Of a DNA stretch of 64,000 nt, positions 1 through 9,785 are shown piece by piece. Made by a program: the position numbers and the translations under genes. A model generated the notes under the pieces. The model did not search any database and had not been told where the DNA came from. It saw only the letters and a program-made list of their open reading frames with translations. The number at the start of each line of letters is the position of its first letter. Positions within the stretch are counted from its first letter, which is position 1. This DNA comes from Acanthosepion lycidas (Eukaryota; Mollusca; Cephalopoda; Sepiida; Sepiidae). The stretch spans positions 49,360,877-49,424,876 of the forward strand of contig OZ010600.1 of NCBI GenBank assembly GCA_963932145.1, in the 5' to 3' direction.

Positions 1-1080
1 AGTGTGTCCATGGCGGGTTCATTAGCCTCTGGGATTTTCCTGACCGCTTGTGCCAGTTTCTTAGCCCGGCACACCCTCGGTAGGTGATTGAACTTCCCAC
101 AATTACTACATGTTTGCCCCCATGCTGGGCATTTTAGCCGGCGGGATCCAGTTTCTGAGGTACCATTCTGGTGGGTGCCACAACCTAAGCAAGCCTGGTT
201 GTTTGGTTTAACATTGCAGTTGCAATAGTTGCTGGTACGGATCCCCTTGTTGGCTTGTGACGTACCCTTCTGTCTGCGGTATGTTGATAGTCGAGCAGCA
301 GCTGTATCTGAAGTGCCGGACATTGAGGTTTGGTCTCGCAATGCTGATTCAAATGCTTCAGAATGACGGATATTTTGCTCAAGGGATTTAAGTGCCCCAG
401 CTTTGGCCAGTAGGTCAGTCTGAAGTGTGTCATTTGCTATTCCACGGATGATCTGGTCCTTGATGTATATATCAGACAGGTCATGCTCACACGAGAGGCA
501 GGTAAAGTTACAATCACCGGCTACGGCTCTGAGGCGGACAAGGTAACTTTGTATTGGCTCATTCGCATCCTGAGACATGGAGGCAAAAGCAAGGTGATGG
601 ACAATAGGACTTGACCTCTGGGTTACCAACGCTTCTACCCAGTCAAGTAGCTTATCTGGATCAGTGGTAAAGAAGTCAGGGTGTGTGTTGATTATGGCGT
701 TTTACACAGTCTCATCAGCACAATTGTATAAGTGAATATTAGCTTGGGATCTTGGCATATTTGTCATCTTGGTAAAGATATCCCAGTCAATTCGGAACTT
801 CCTGAATTTCTGTGGTGTCATCTCGAGATTGAGATGGGGAGGCTTGGCTGCTAGTGCCTGAATACAGGTTGTCTGGGTGGTGGCTTCCTTAGCCTGCTTG
901 ATGATACACAGAGCTTCTCCCATTAATGTAACTCCTAGCTCCTTAAGCATAGATCGATCCAGCATTTGAAGGCTCTCAATTGTCAGCTTCTCGTCCGCAA
1001 AACTTGTTGCATGAGTTTTGGCCGAGTCAGTGGATATGCCTGCTTCAATTTAAGAAGAGTTCCCAAACTTCGGGTGTCAT
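1..1080 (-). pseudogene. Broken Ty3/Gypsy-like Gag with SAM-like N-terminus and zinc knuckle, open at window edge
   Basis: Read on the minus strand from ATG at 1080 (MTPEVWELFL). The first ~60 residues resemble a sterile alpha motif (a helix around LTIESLQMLDRSML, then KELGV and a GEALCIIKQAK-type helix). A capsid-like region follows, with HPDFFTTDPDKLLDW and DLLAKAGALKSLEQ. The C-terminus has two Cys/His clusters, CLGCGTH and CSNCGKFNHLPRVC (complement of 69-110), the latter a CX2CX4HX4C retroviral-type knuckle. Two breaks are visible: a frame change near 1045-1055 and an in-frame TAA at 702-704, after which the same frame stays open to base 1. The LTR and primer site lie directly upstream, so this is the 5' end of an element that continues outside the window. 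Gag identity is secure; the SAM-like label is by eye. Confidence 0.8.
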
Positions 1081-1082
1081 AG

Positions 1083-1100
1083 ATCCTGTTCGCAGCGCCA
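1083..1100 (-). other. Primer binding site, tRNA-Ser-like
   Basis: On the minus strand TGGCGCTGCGAACAGGAT starts immediately after the LTR's terminal CA. Its complement ends in CCA with discriminator G and fits the T-arm/acceptor end of a serine tRNA (acceptor 5' strand GCTGCGA). Position and polarity fix the element on the minus strand. Confidence 0.75.
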
Positions 1101-1418
1101 TGTAGAACAATCACGCGGTCAAGAGAAACACTCAGTTGTGGAGCAATCTGAGTGAATAATAACTCAACCATATGAAAGAGAGCAATTTAAGGTGCCATGA
1201 AGCATCTCATTGTGCTAAAGTGGGATAGTCCATTGCCTGGGCTGTGATTGGCTGCTGGTACATGAGTGGAGGTATTTCTGTATAAATACCAGCTTGACTC
1301 ATCAGTTAGTTTGCAGGGTTTGTATTGACTTACAACTTGCTTCATTTTTGTCTGCCAGTTGGACGCTATCTGGGACCCTTACGCCGGTAAGTGCTGTTTA
1401 TTTTATTGTTATTCTACA
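1101..1418 (-). repeat. 5' LTR of minus-strand Gypsy-like element
   Basis: The 318-bp block begins TGTAGAA and ends TTCTACA on the plus strand, the TG...CA ends expected of an LTR with a 7-bp terminal inverted repeat. The primer site lies on one side and Penelope-like coding sequence on the other. The partner LTR is outside the window, so target duplication cannot be tested. Confidence 0.7.
1247..1307 (+). promoter_or_regulatory. CCAAT/TATA/initiator-like cluster inside the LTR, plus orientation
   Basis: An inverted CCAAT box (GATTGG) at about 1247, TATAAATA at 1281-1288 and TCAGTT at 1302-1307 line up on the plus strand, followed by a good 5' splice site (CGGTAAGTG) near 1386. The element's gag is on the other strand, so this would be an antisense LTR promoter. 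TATA-to-initiator spacing (about 23 bp) is slightly short. Confidence 0.35.
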
Positions 1419-2500
1419 GGTTTGTACAGAGACGATGGACTTATTGTTATTAGAAACTCAACTAACTTCAAAATAGATAGAATTAGAAAGGTATTATATA
1501 AAGATTTTAAAAGCATGGGCTTAAAAATTACGGTTAGCACTAAATTAAAAAAAGTAAACTTCCTAGATATAACATTAGATTTAAATAAAAATACATACAC
1601 ACCTTATAAAAAACCAACACCAATACTTTAGATATACACCCTAAATCAAATCATCCCCCCTATCCATAATTAAACATATACCGTTATCTATCAATAAAAG
1701 AATTAGTACAAATTCAGCAAATGACAAGATTTTCGATGAGCAAATCAATTCCTATAATAAATATCTAAAAGAGAGTGGCTACAAAAACCCAAAACTAACA
1801 TATAAAAAATGAAAATGGAAACCATAGAAAAAACAGATGTAGAAAAATAATTTGGTATACGGCCCCATACTATCAAATGGTAAAGAACAAATTAGGACAA
1901 AAATTCCTCGCATTAATAGTCAAGCATTTTCCTAGTGGAAGTAAACTAAGTACTATTTTCAATAAAAACACACTAAAATTGAGTTACAGCTGTACGGAAA
2001 ACTTAGAAAAAATTATTAAGAAACATAATGCTAATATCTTAAATAAACACTTATACCAAAACCAAAAAAAAATTAGTCAATGGAAAAATAAAAATACAAA
2101 TAAAAACTGGTGGAAATAAACAAAAATTATGTAACTGTAGAAACCCTCATATTTGCCCTCTACAAAATAAATGCCGCACTGAATCATTAGTATACCAATG
2201 AAATATCTCGTCAATTGAAACGTAAAAATATATATAGGTTGCACTAGCCATGAGTTCAAAAAAACATTCAACCAACATCAAATTTCATTTAGGATAAATA
2301 AATATAAAAACCAAACATCTCTCTCGAAGTACTTCTGGCACCTAAAAGAATCAAATAAAACGCCTACAGTAAAATGGAAGTTAATAAGAAAAGCTAGAAT
2401 ATGTAGGTCATTAAATGACCCATGTCCTTTGTGCATACATGAGTAACTATATATTACTAAGTTTATAAAAAACAAAAATTTACTGAATCAGAAATGAAAT
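1419..2500 (+). pseudogene. Penelope-like element, RT C-terminal part and GIY-YIG endonuclease, degenerate
   Basis: The reading opens at the RT catalytic box (LYRDDGL near 1425), then VNFLDITLDLNKNTY and PYKKP. Across several stops and frame changes it continues with SNHPP, KRISTNSAN, a linker (KNKLGQKFLALIVKHFP) and a Cys-rich stretch CNCRNPHICPLQNKC near 2133-2177. The GIY-YIG-like region follows: KIYIGCTSHEFKKTFNQHQ, TSLSKYFWHLKESN and CPLCIHE near 2430. This order is typical of Penelope-like retroelements (RT, linker, GIY-YIG). N-terminal RT motifs are absent because the Gypsy LTR abuts at 1418. Coding capacity is dead. Confidence 0.85.
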
Positions 2501-3700
2501 ATCTATTTTATGTCATCATTGTCAAAACTTTTCCTTAAATAATATTTAAAAATAAAAATAAATTCAAAAAGTGCGACCTGGTAATATACGTACTTATATT
2601 TAACTTGAAAAAAGTAATTTTATTAGTTTGGTGCAAAAATAATGATGTAATAATGTCGTTTTTTGACGTTAAAAAATACGTCAAAAAATGACGTTACGTC
2701 ATTATTTTTGCACCAGCCTAATATATACTGTAAGTAATTCTTACATTAACAAAAAAAAAAAATAATAATAATAGTCTATTAAAATAACAGTGAAAATACT
2801 TTAAAGTTGTATTTAAAATTGTAGTTAAAACGAATTCTAACCTAAACATCTTTTAAAATTGTAGTTAAATAAAACGTATTCTAACCTAAACACCTCTCTC
2901 AAAGTACTACAGGCACTTAAATGAATCCAATAAAACACCTACAGAAAAATGAAATTATGATGCAAAGCTATAAGATGTAAGCCATTGAATGACCCATGTC
3001 CTTTGTACTTACATGAGAAACAATATATTACTAGGTTTATATAAAAAATAAAAGTTTACTAAATCAGTGAAATCAATTAGCTATTTTTGCCGTAATTGTC
3101 ATAAATTTTACTTAAATAATATTTAAATATAATTAAAAAAAATTTGTTACCTAATAATATACATACTTATAGTTGATATGAAAATAACTCTACATACTGT
3201 AAGGGATTCTAATACATTTACTTGTTCTTAAATGAAATATAGTATATTAAAAATTAAAAGTGAAAATATTTTTCAAATTGTAGTTAGATAAAACGTATTC
3301 TAACCTAAACACCCCACAAAAATCTTTAAATATACAAATAGAAAAAATGCCGTAAGAATTTTTGCCGTTAACAATAAAATTTTTAAAAAATCCAGACGAC
3401 ATGCATTTAACGGATGTCAGATTTCATTGAAGAATACATCCCTACCCCTACCAAAACGTAACTAATAACTGATACATCAAAATACAGACATAATGAACAC
3501 GCAAACACCCCTCGTCTGGTTGAAGTGAATCTCTCTGTATCCTTGGAAACGTGAATTATGATTTTTGCTGTCTTTAAAACCCAGTAATTTTAAAAGTTAC
3601 TCCAAAATTCGCTTGAGGATGAAATGGAACTAATGTCTTTAATTTAATTACAATTCAGAGCTTCCATTTTTGAAACATGGTTAGAACTGTGTAGAGAAAA
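2501..3700 (+). mobile_element. 3' non-coding part of Penelope-like copy 1, with an internal duplication
   Basis: From about 2890 to 3160 the end of the endonuclease coding region and the start of the 3' UTR recur (compare 2312-2560). The AT-rich tail then runs to about 3700. The same tail (CTGTATCCTTGGAAAC, TTTTTGAAACATGGTTA) is found after Penelope copy 2 near 28900-29080, which supports a shared element 3' end. Confidence 0.65.
2623..2721. mobile_element. mariner-type MITE, copy A (MADE1-like ends)
   Basis: A 99-bp near-palindrome starts TTAGTTTGGTGCAAAAAT and ends with its inverted counterpart TTGCACCAGCCTAA. TA flanks both sides (2621-2622 and 2722-2723), the expected Tc1/mariner target duplication. 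It lies in the Penelope 3' region. Confidence 0.85.
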
Positions 3701-3816
3701 AATATATTTTAAATCAATTAATTTATAATATTAATGCTCTGTAAATTTACATTGAGCGCTATTTTGTAAAAATATCTATAAGAACACCGTATTATATATC
3801 TTACTGTTCTTTCTTT

Positions 3817-3819
<3 letters not shown>

Positions 3820-3872
<53 letters not shown>
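3820..3872. repeat. (TA)n microsatellite
   Basis: About 26 uninterrupted TA units. Bases 3873-4170 show no recognisable feature. Confidence 0.98.
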
Positions 3873-3874
<2 letters not shown>

Positions 3875-4171
3875 CCAAGAGGATAGAGCTGAACGTCTAG
3901 AGCAGAGCAAGAATAAAATATAGAAGGCTCAAGCACTAATTAATATCCCATACAGACATAAACATATGTGGACAGTATGGGATTTGACATATGTATGTAT
4001 ATGTATGCTGTTGTCTATATACATACGCATTTGTATGTTGAAATTCAAAGATCGGAAGTGTAGCGAAAATTTCTCATGAATGTCTCGTGAATGTATACAT
4101 GTCACCATCTGAGCATTTTTCTATTTTTTTGCTGAATAATATTTCCTCGCATGCACATATATACGTGTGGT

Positions 4172-4410
4172 GGGGTCTGTGTAAAATTATGATAGGAAAA
4201 AATCTTTAATTTTTCATAGTTTATTTGTTATTAATTTAAAGCTGGTTATTTTCTTGTTTTTGATGACTGTGTATATGTAACTGGTAGAAATTGCAGTTTG
4301 TAATCCTTATTGGTTATTTTTATGGTAGTATTAAATATGCTGGGGGAGTGGGTATTTTTTTCGTTAATAATTATAGCAATTTTTACCTATCATAATTTTA
4401 CACAGTCCCC
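4172..4410. mobile_element. Unclassified MITE with ~28-bp terminal inverted repeats
   Basis: Left end GGGGTCTGTGTAAAATTATG and right end, as complement, GGGGACTGTGTAAAATTATG match with one difference, and the match continues a further ~8 bp. The 180-bp interior is AT-rich and non-coding. No clear target duplication is seen, so the superfamily is unassigned. Confidence 0.7.
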
Positions 4411-4536
4411 GCCTCTTCCATAATAACAGCAATACACGCAATCTACATAAACCCAGGGCCACAAGCTCACATCAATCCAACCAAATATGTTAGCTCTAGC
4501 TCTGATATTGAGCGCTTTCTAATAAGTACCGCGCAT

Positions 4537-4576
4537 ATAATATATAAATAATTATATATATATATATGTATATATT

Positions 4577-4658
<82 letters not shown>
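4537..4658. repeat. Compound (TA)n-(CA)n-(TA)n microsatellite
   Basis: TA-rich sequence, about 20 CA units at 4585-4617, then an uninterrupted TA tract. Confidence 0.97.
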
Positions 4659-4659
<1 letters not shown>

Positions 4660-4889
4660 TTGCTGTTCCAAACAAAAAGGCATATAATAATAATAATAAT
4701 AACGACCTTCAGTCTGTTGTTAACTAGGGCAAAGAAGGTTTTTTTTTTAAATTTTAACGCCTCCAAAATTAAACTACTCTCTATTAATCATCTGAGAGGT
4801 CCCTCTCTACTTGCCATCAGTATGGCTGATTCTAACCTCCAGGAAATTGACTCTTGCGCCTTCCCGGGATGACATTCTCGATTGACATG

Positions 4890-5570
4890 AAGTGGAAAGA
4901 CTATTGAATCCATTGCTAGATCAGCTGCTGACAAAATTTGTTCACTGTGTCATCCTAGACAATTTTTCTCTTACATATTTTTTACATATCTAAAAGTCTA
5001 CCATTCGTCCAGGCTTAGAAAAGTGCCGCCATATATGGTCCGGTGCTCTCGCTGTATATCTAGAGATCCTTGATAGGATCCAAAGAATCACAATATGATT
5101 CTTCCTGAGCTGGTGTCTCGACTTCAGTCATTTTTCCACCCTCGTAAAGTTGGTTCTCTGTGCCTTTTTTATAAATATTTTCATGGTAATTGTTTGAATG
5201 AACTCTTCGCTATAGTAACTTGACTTTAACAATTTAAGTGCAGTAGACTGAAGACGAGATCTCACCGATATAAGTTATGTTGGCTGGATGTAACCGTAAA
5301 TTCTATGCAAACAGTTTCTTTTTTCGTACTTCTCGCTTGTGCAAATCGCTTCCTGCTCCATGCTTTCAACCGACTTTAATCTTCAAAAATTAAATGCAAT
5401 ATTAAATGCAATATCACTGTCCACTGTCCTTATGCTTACTCTTTTTCTCTACTCGCTTCTCAGTAATGCTTCCGGGTTTGTTTTTGTTTTTTTGTATTTT
5501 TTTAATTCTTTCACACCCAGTAACCCTTTGTGTCTTAATGGTTGTATTGCTATAAACTTGATTAAAAAAA
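4890..5570 (+). pseudogene. CR1/jockey-like LINE relic, RT C-terminal region and 3' tail
   Basis: Decayed readings near 5000-5110 give RPGLEKC, HIWSGA and LEILDRIQR, matching the better copy at 38085-38720. The tail near 5510-5570 (CACCCAGTAACCCTTTGTG, TTAATGGTTG) matches the family's 3' end. Many stops and shifts; no coding function. Confidence 0.65.
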
Positions 5571-5984
5571 AATACTCGGGAAAATTTCACGTTTTTCCTA
5601 TTTTAATTCTCTGATTATTTTTCATTCCTACTTTAATGACTGAATAAGACTCTTGTTAGTTCTCCAACCATAAAATAGCTGTGCAAATGACAAGTGAAAA
5701 TGTCTGAAATTGACAATTTTTTTTCTGTTTCAGCGAAGCAGACGTTAAACACATGGGCATTTTATTGCTTCTTTTATCTTTCTTTTTCTCACTGAAATCA
5801 AACAGTACCTGTAATATGACTTTCTGTCTTTCCTCGCGATCAAAATTGAATAGTACATTATTTATGAGGTATTGGCAGAGCGTAACGTACGTGCAAATTA
5901 TCTAAGGAACAAGAAAAAGTATATGATAATATTTCCTTATCGCAAAGAATCCTAGATAGCGTATATAGGTTCATCTATCGCCCA
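5571..5984. other. No recognisable feature
   Basis: AT-rich sequence with no persuasive reading frame or repeat. Confidence 0.6.
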
Positions 5985-6120
5985 GTTCACATACCTCTCC
6001 GGTCTTTTGAATAGGAACAGAGGTTTATTTTTGTTTTGTGTTCAGGATTTTGTTTCTAGGTAAGTCATCACGTTTTCTTTCATTCCCAGTAGTCCCTTGC
6101 GTCTTAGTAGCATTATCACC
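5985..6120 (+). repeat. CR1/jockey-like LINE 3' tail
   Basis: Contains the family tail TTCCCAGTAGTCCCTTGCG followed by TCTTAGTAGCATTATC; similar tails occur at 8460-8640 and, inverted, at 9535-9700 and 39515-39595. Confidence 0.55.
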
Positions 6121-6379
6121 TTACTTGGAGTCTAAGGTACCGTGAATGATACACCCAGGTACGAATGGTCTGAAACCAAAGAGGTCCATGGCGCAGTGAC
6201 GTACCCAGTGTACGAAGCATTGTACTAAGCACGGCGTGGCTATTATTTTCTACCTCTGCTCGAAAAATAGAGCAGTTCCTTTCTTTGAGACGGACGCGCG
6301 AGCTGGATTTGTTTTTGAAGTTGCCTTCTTCAGAACCCACAAGGCAGTAGCTGGTGTTAATTCAGAGTTTTTCTTTCTC

Positions 6380-6560
6380 CTAGACCAGTTGCCACCCAAG
6401 GCTAAAAAACAAGTCTGTCCTTGTATTTACACATAACTGGTGGAGAAAGATGGAAATATACTTTTCCCAAGGGTATATAAGTGAATGTAATGAACTCGAC
6501 TGGAATTCGAACTCAGCTCTCCAATTCCTCAATCCGAGTGCTTGTTTGGAGTGAATTGAT
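6380..6560 (-). mobile_element. tRNA-derived SINE (family A), minus strand
   Basis: The complement reads a B-box-like GAGTTCGAATTCCAG next to a TTGAGGAATTGGAGAG block, then TTCACTTATATACCC and CTTGGG. Six or more related copies in the window share this order. The A-box end is degraded in this copy. Confidence 0.65.
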
Positions 6561-6600
6561 TTTTTAAAAGACATGCTAAATGTATTATACTCATGAAGAA

Positions 6601-6722
6601 CTCTGGTCCCAAATAAGAGCCATACTTACCTAAACAAAGTAGACCAAACCCGGATATAAGAGAAACCCGGATATAAGAGACTTATCCAGTCCCGACAACT
6701 CTGTAATATCCGGGTTACACTG
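6601..6722. mobile_element. Truncated pogo/Tigger-like MITE, copy 1
   Basis: Matches the right two-thirds of the complete copy at 14972-15156, ending CCGGGTTACACTG with TA next. It carries repeated CCCGGATATAAGAGA blocks. Confidence 0.7.
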
Positions 6723-6811
6723 TACTAGTAATATTGATTAGATTCTTGACAGATTTAATTTTTAGTTAAATCTTAACGCCTTAAATATGGCATTAATTTC
6801 TCTATACATTA

Positions 6812-6981
6812 CAGTGTAACCCGGATATAAGAGAGTTGTCGGGACCGGAGAAGAAGTCTCTTATATCCGGGTTTGGTCTCTTATATATACATTAACACAG
6901 ACTGTAATTTGGGACCAGATCAAATATCTCTTATATCCGGGTTTATCTTATATCCGGGTCTCTTATATCCGTGTTACACTG
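6812..6981. mobile_element. pogo/Tigger-like MITE, copy 2 (inverted to copy 1)
   Basis: Starts CAGTGTAACCCGGATATAAG and ends GTGTTACACTG, with TA at 6810-6811 and 6982-6983. The interior repeats CTCTTATATCCGGG several times and has a GGGACC block. The 2-bp TA duplication and CAGTG terminus suggest a Tc1/mariner (pogo-type) origin. Confidence 0.8.
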
Positions 6982-7229
6982 TATATGATTTTATGAAGTA
7001 ACATTTGAGGCTAAGATAATGATAGCAATCTTTCAGTTTTTTCCATAGTGTTTCGTCTTTTAACGCTGTCTACTAAAGCCAACCAAAGCGATTTTTAAAT
7101 CAGCCTTTCTCTATTATTAATGGACACGTGCGAACGATAAACCTAATAAAAATGTATTTTGAGTTGAGTGATGAGTAAAAAAATATTGTAATGTCTTCTT
7201 TTTATAAGAACGGTTGAAGCTTCCAAACT

Positions 7230-7231
<2 letters not shown>

Positions 7232-7309
<78 letters not shown>

Positions 7310-7322
7310 TATATATATATAA
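7232..7322. repeat. (TA)n microsatellite
   Basis: About 45 TA units with one interruption. It creates artificial Tyr-Ile reading frames on both strands. Confidence 0.98.
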
Positions 7323-8214
7323 ACCCAATATTTCCTAGACTCTGTAGCCTGCTGTTTTATTTAATGAGTTTCTATCAACTCCCGGTTTCAATACGACTGA
7401 AATCTGAAGGAATAACCGCTTTCATTCTTTATTTACCGTTTGAAGTAATTTTTGAGGCGTAACAAATTGTCACTGGGCGCGAAATCTCATTCTGTCAAAG
7501 GGTAGATCTTTCACATATTGAATCTGTCAAACCCTGTTATCTTTAGATAATCATATAACTATCTAGGGACCTCTTTACTTAGAATAGAGACTAAATATCT
7601 TACATAGAGCAAATCTACGAAATCGTGCTTATAAATATTCACATAGATGCGTAGGGAGCTGCCGAATACATTATAGTAGCGTGGGGCTTAGGGGTTAAAA
7701 TGAAAAGTTGATTTACCCACGACAAAAAAATTGATGAAGGATGATAATGACGACGAAGAACACCGGTAACGTTAACAAAACAAAACGAGATATTTATTCA
7801 CGAATTCATACGTCTGATGTAGTGCCAGTGGCTCGTTTCAGGAAAATAAATTAGAATTCGTAGTGTATGTATTATCAGGAAGAGGAAATGTTCATACAGC
7901 AGATTAAATGATCTGACATATAATAGTTAAAAGTAAGACAGTTGGTTGTTCATCGAAAGGATATACGGTTTGCATACGTTTAAAAGTAGACAAGAAAGAT
8001 AGTTTGAAATACTTAGTTTTCTTGGATTGTTGAGAGAAAATTTTTGAAATGCCGCGTGCTGGTTAGAGGCCAATAATATAATTGGCGAATAATTTTACAC
8101 TGACGAGAACTTTAACGCTAGTTGCGAGTGTCTGAAACGAAACCTTTCATACACTCTACTCTGGTTAAATCAATTTTTCTCTTCATTGAAAGGACAGGGG
8201 GAATTTCTTTAACA
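7323..8214. other. No recognisable feature
   Basis: Low-complexity-free AT-rich sequence without a supported reading frame or a repeat shared with the rest of the window. Confidence 0.55.
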
Positions 8215-8310
8215 CTTGATGAGGAAAGAGGGTTTAGATAATTTAACACTTACAGGATATACCGAAGGCAAGATAAGCAGTGGAAAAAAGCGAGTTTCCC
8301 TGGCCTTGTG
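8215..8310 (+). pseudogene. LINE (family 2) ORF fragment
   Basis: Reads LMRKEGLDNLTLTGYTEGK, a short piece of a C-terminal LINE block (FLGHIMRKE...NLTLTGRIEGKR) that recurs at 19600, 26300, 37800 and 53850. Bounded by unrelated sequence. Confidence 0.6.
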
Positions 8311-8459
8311 AACTGGATTAGGGATTTATCCATTGTTTCCTATTTAGGATTGAGTTTCCGGTTCCTTCTCAATTCTTCTTCAACACTACAGTTCTAAGAT
8401 CCCCGCCTAAACTCTGAAATTTATGCTATTTATTTAATTTTCATCGGTAGATAAGAATG

Positions 8460-8640
8460 TATATGACCCACCTCCCCATTCTTTTGACCAGGAGTAGAGG
8501 TTTATCCCATGTTTCCTGCTTAGGATTAAATTTCCGGTTCCTTCTAAAGTCTTCTTATTCTCTTTTATTGCCAGTACCGCTTGCGTCCTAGTAGCATGGT
8601 CCCTTTGCTCGGTTGATTAAAACTGATTTAAAAAAAAAAA
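8460..8640 (+). repeat. CR1/jockey-like LINE 3' tail
   Basis: Contains CCGCTTGCGTCCTAGTAGCA, then CTCGGTTGATTAAAACTG and an A-run, matching the family 3' end. Confidence 0.55.
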
Positions 8641-8770
8641 CTACTTGACGAGCATCATTGATTCATTCATTGGTTCGCATTCTACAGCTTATCAACCCTT
8701 TGCAGGTTATTTAAAGCCAGAAAATATTTTTAGATTGTAATAAGGGTTTAGTGATAAAAATCTCACTAAT

Positions 8771-8945
8771 TAACCCATACCTGGGGGAGAAGAGGATTCA
8801 TACCTCTTCCAAGTATAAATACCATTGGGAAAGGTATGAATCCATCTTTTTAGAAGTGAATATAATAAACCCAACTGAAATTGGAACTCGGCTCTCCGAT
8901 TAACAATTCCGATCCCGTACCTATTACACCACGCGCACATCCAAG
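8771..8945 (-). mobile_element. tRNA-derived SINE (family A), minus strand
   Basis: Plus-strand order is CCATACCTGGGGGAGAAGAG, a duplicated ATACC/GGTAT segment, AATTGGAACTCGGCTCTCCG (complement of the B-box region), then TATTACACCACGCGCAC (complement of the A-box end). Confidence 0.65.
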
Positions 8946-9009
8946 CTTACAGCACCAGGAATATCCAGGATGTTACCCAACTAGGTACTGACAAGGCTCG
9001 ACGTTAAAA

Positions 9010-9534
9010 AAAAAAAGTAATGTCGGCCGCTGAAAGAACTTAGAACAACAAAAGACATGAAACTGTGGGCAGCCAAAGATAGTCAATGTGCGGAAAGATA
9101 AGCCTCATAAAAAAGGAAAAATGAGTTTTAAAAAATCCCCCAAAAACGGGTACCCCCGTACCCCGCTATTATAGTCTTATGCAAGAATAAACTTCGCAAA
9201 TATTCATATTTAACACCGTCCATAGAGCAAGTATTGTTCTGAATTTGATCTTCTGCAAATTTTACCCTTTTCTGGCCCTGTGTCAGACGAATTGGAGCAT
9301 TGGGCAGCAAGATACATTCTCTGAACACATCTGGTGGCGTAAGATCGATACTCAGCTATCGTAGTCTTCTTCTTGGCTCAATGTAACTTAGGGAATATTT
9401 ATAGGTTGCTAGAAAGTACCGGTTAACACGATATACATGCAGACAAATGGCTCGGGTAGGGTGTTCAAACCTTTCTTGGGGTGACACTATTGTAATCATG
9501 TTCTAAACTGTGATATGTTTAGTAAATATCTATA
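9010..9534. other. No recognisable feature
   Basis: A 66-codon minus-strand reading at 9128-9328 has no recognised motif and no neighbouring support. Confidence 0.5.
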
Positions 9535-9700
9535 GGTTTTTTTTTTAAATCATTTCACCCCAAGCAATGCGGGAGTGCTACTAGTACGCAAGGGGTTACA
9601 GAGAGTGAAAGCAAGAGAAACGACTGGGTATAGGCGGGGGGGGGGAGATTGAAGAAAGGATGAAAAGAAGAACGAGGTTCAAGGCATCAGAAGATGTCAT
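9535..9700 (-). repeat. CR1/jockey-like LINE 3' tail, minus strand
   Basis: Starts with a T-run followed by TTTCACCCCAAGCAATGCGG and ACGCAAGGGGTTACAG, the reverse complement of the family tail and poly(A). Confidence 0.65.
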
Positions 9701-9785
9701 TAGATTGTTTTGTCTTACAGCATGTCGACCATTTCCGTCTTACTTAATGCCAATTTTGCGTCTTTTGATAAATACATCTATAAGA

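Noticed and set aside
185..433. 82-codon minus-strand reading at 185-433
   Set aside because: It is out of frame with the Gag reading that carries the zinc knuckles over the same bases.
1294..1631. Spliced gene using GTAAGT at 1387 and CTACAG at 1419
   Set aside because: The implied intron is about 33 nt, and the sites coincide with the LTR end and Penelope junction.
3718..3936. 72-codon minus-strand frame
   Set aside because: Most of it is (TA)n translation.
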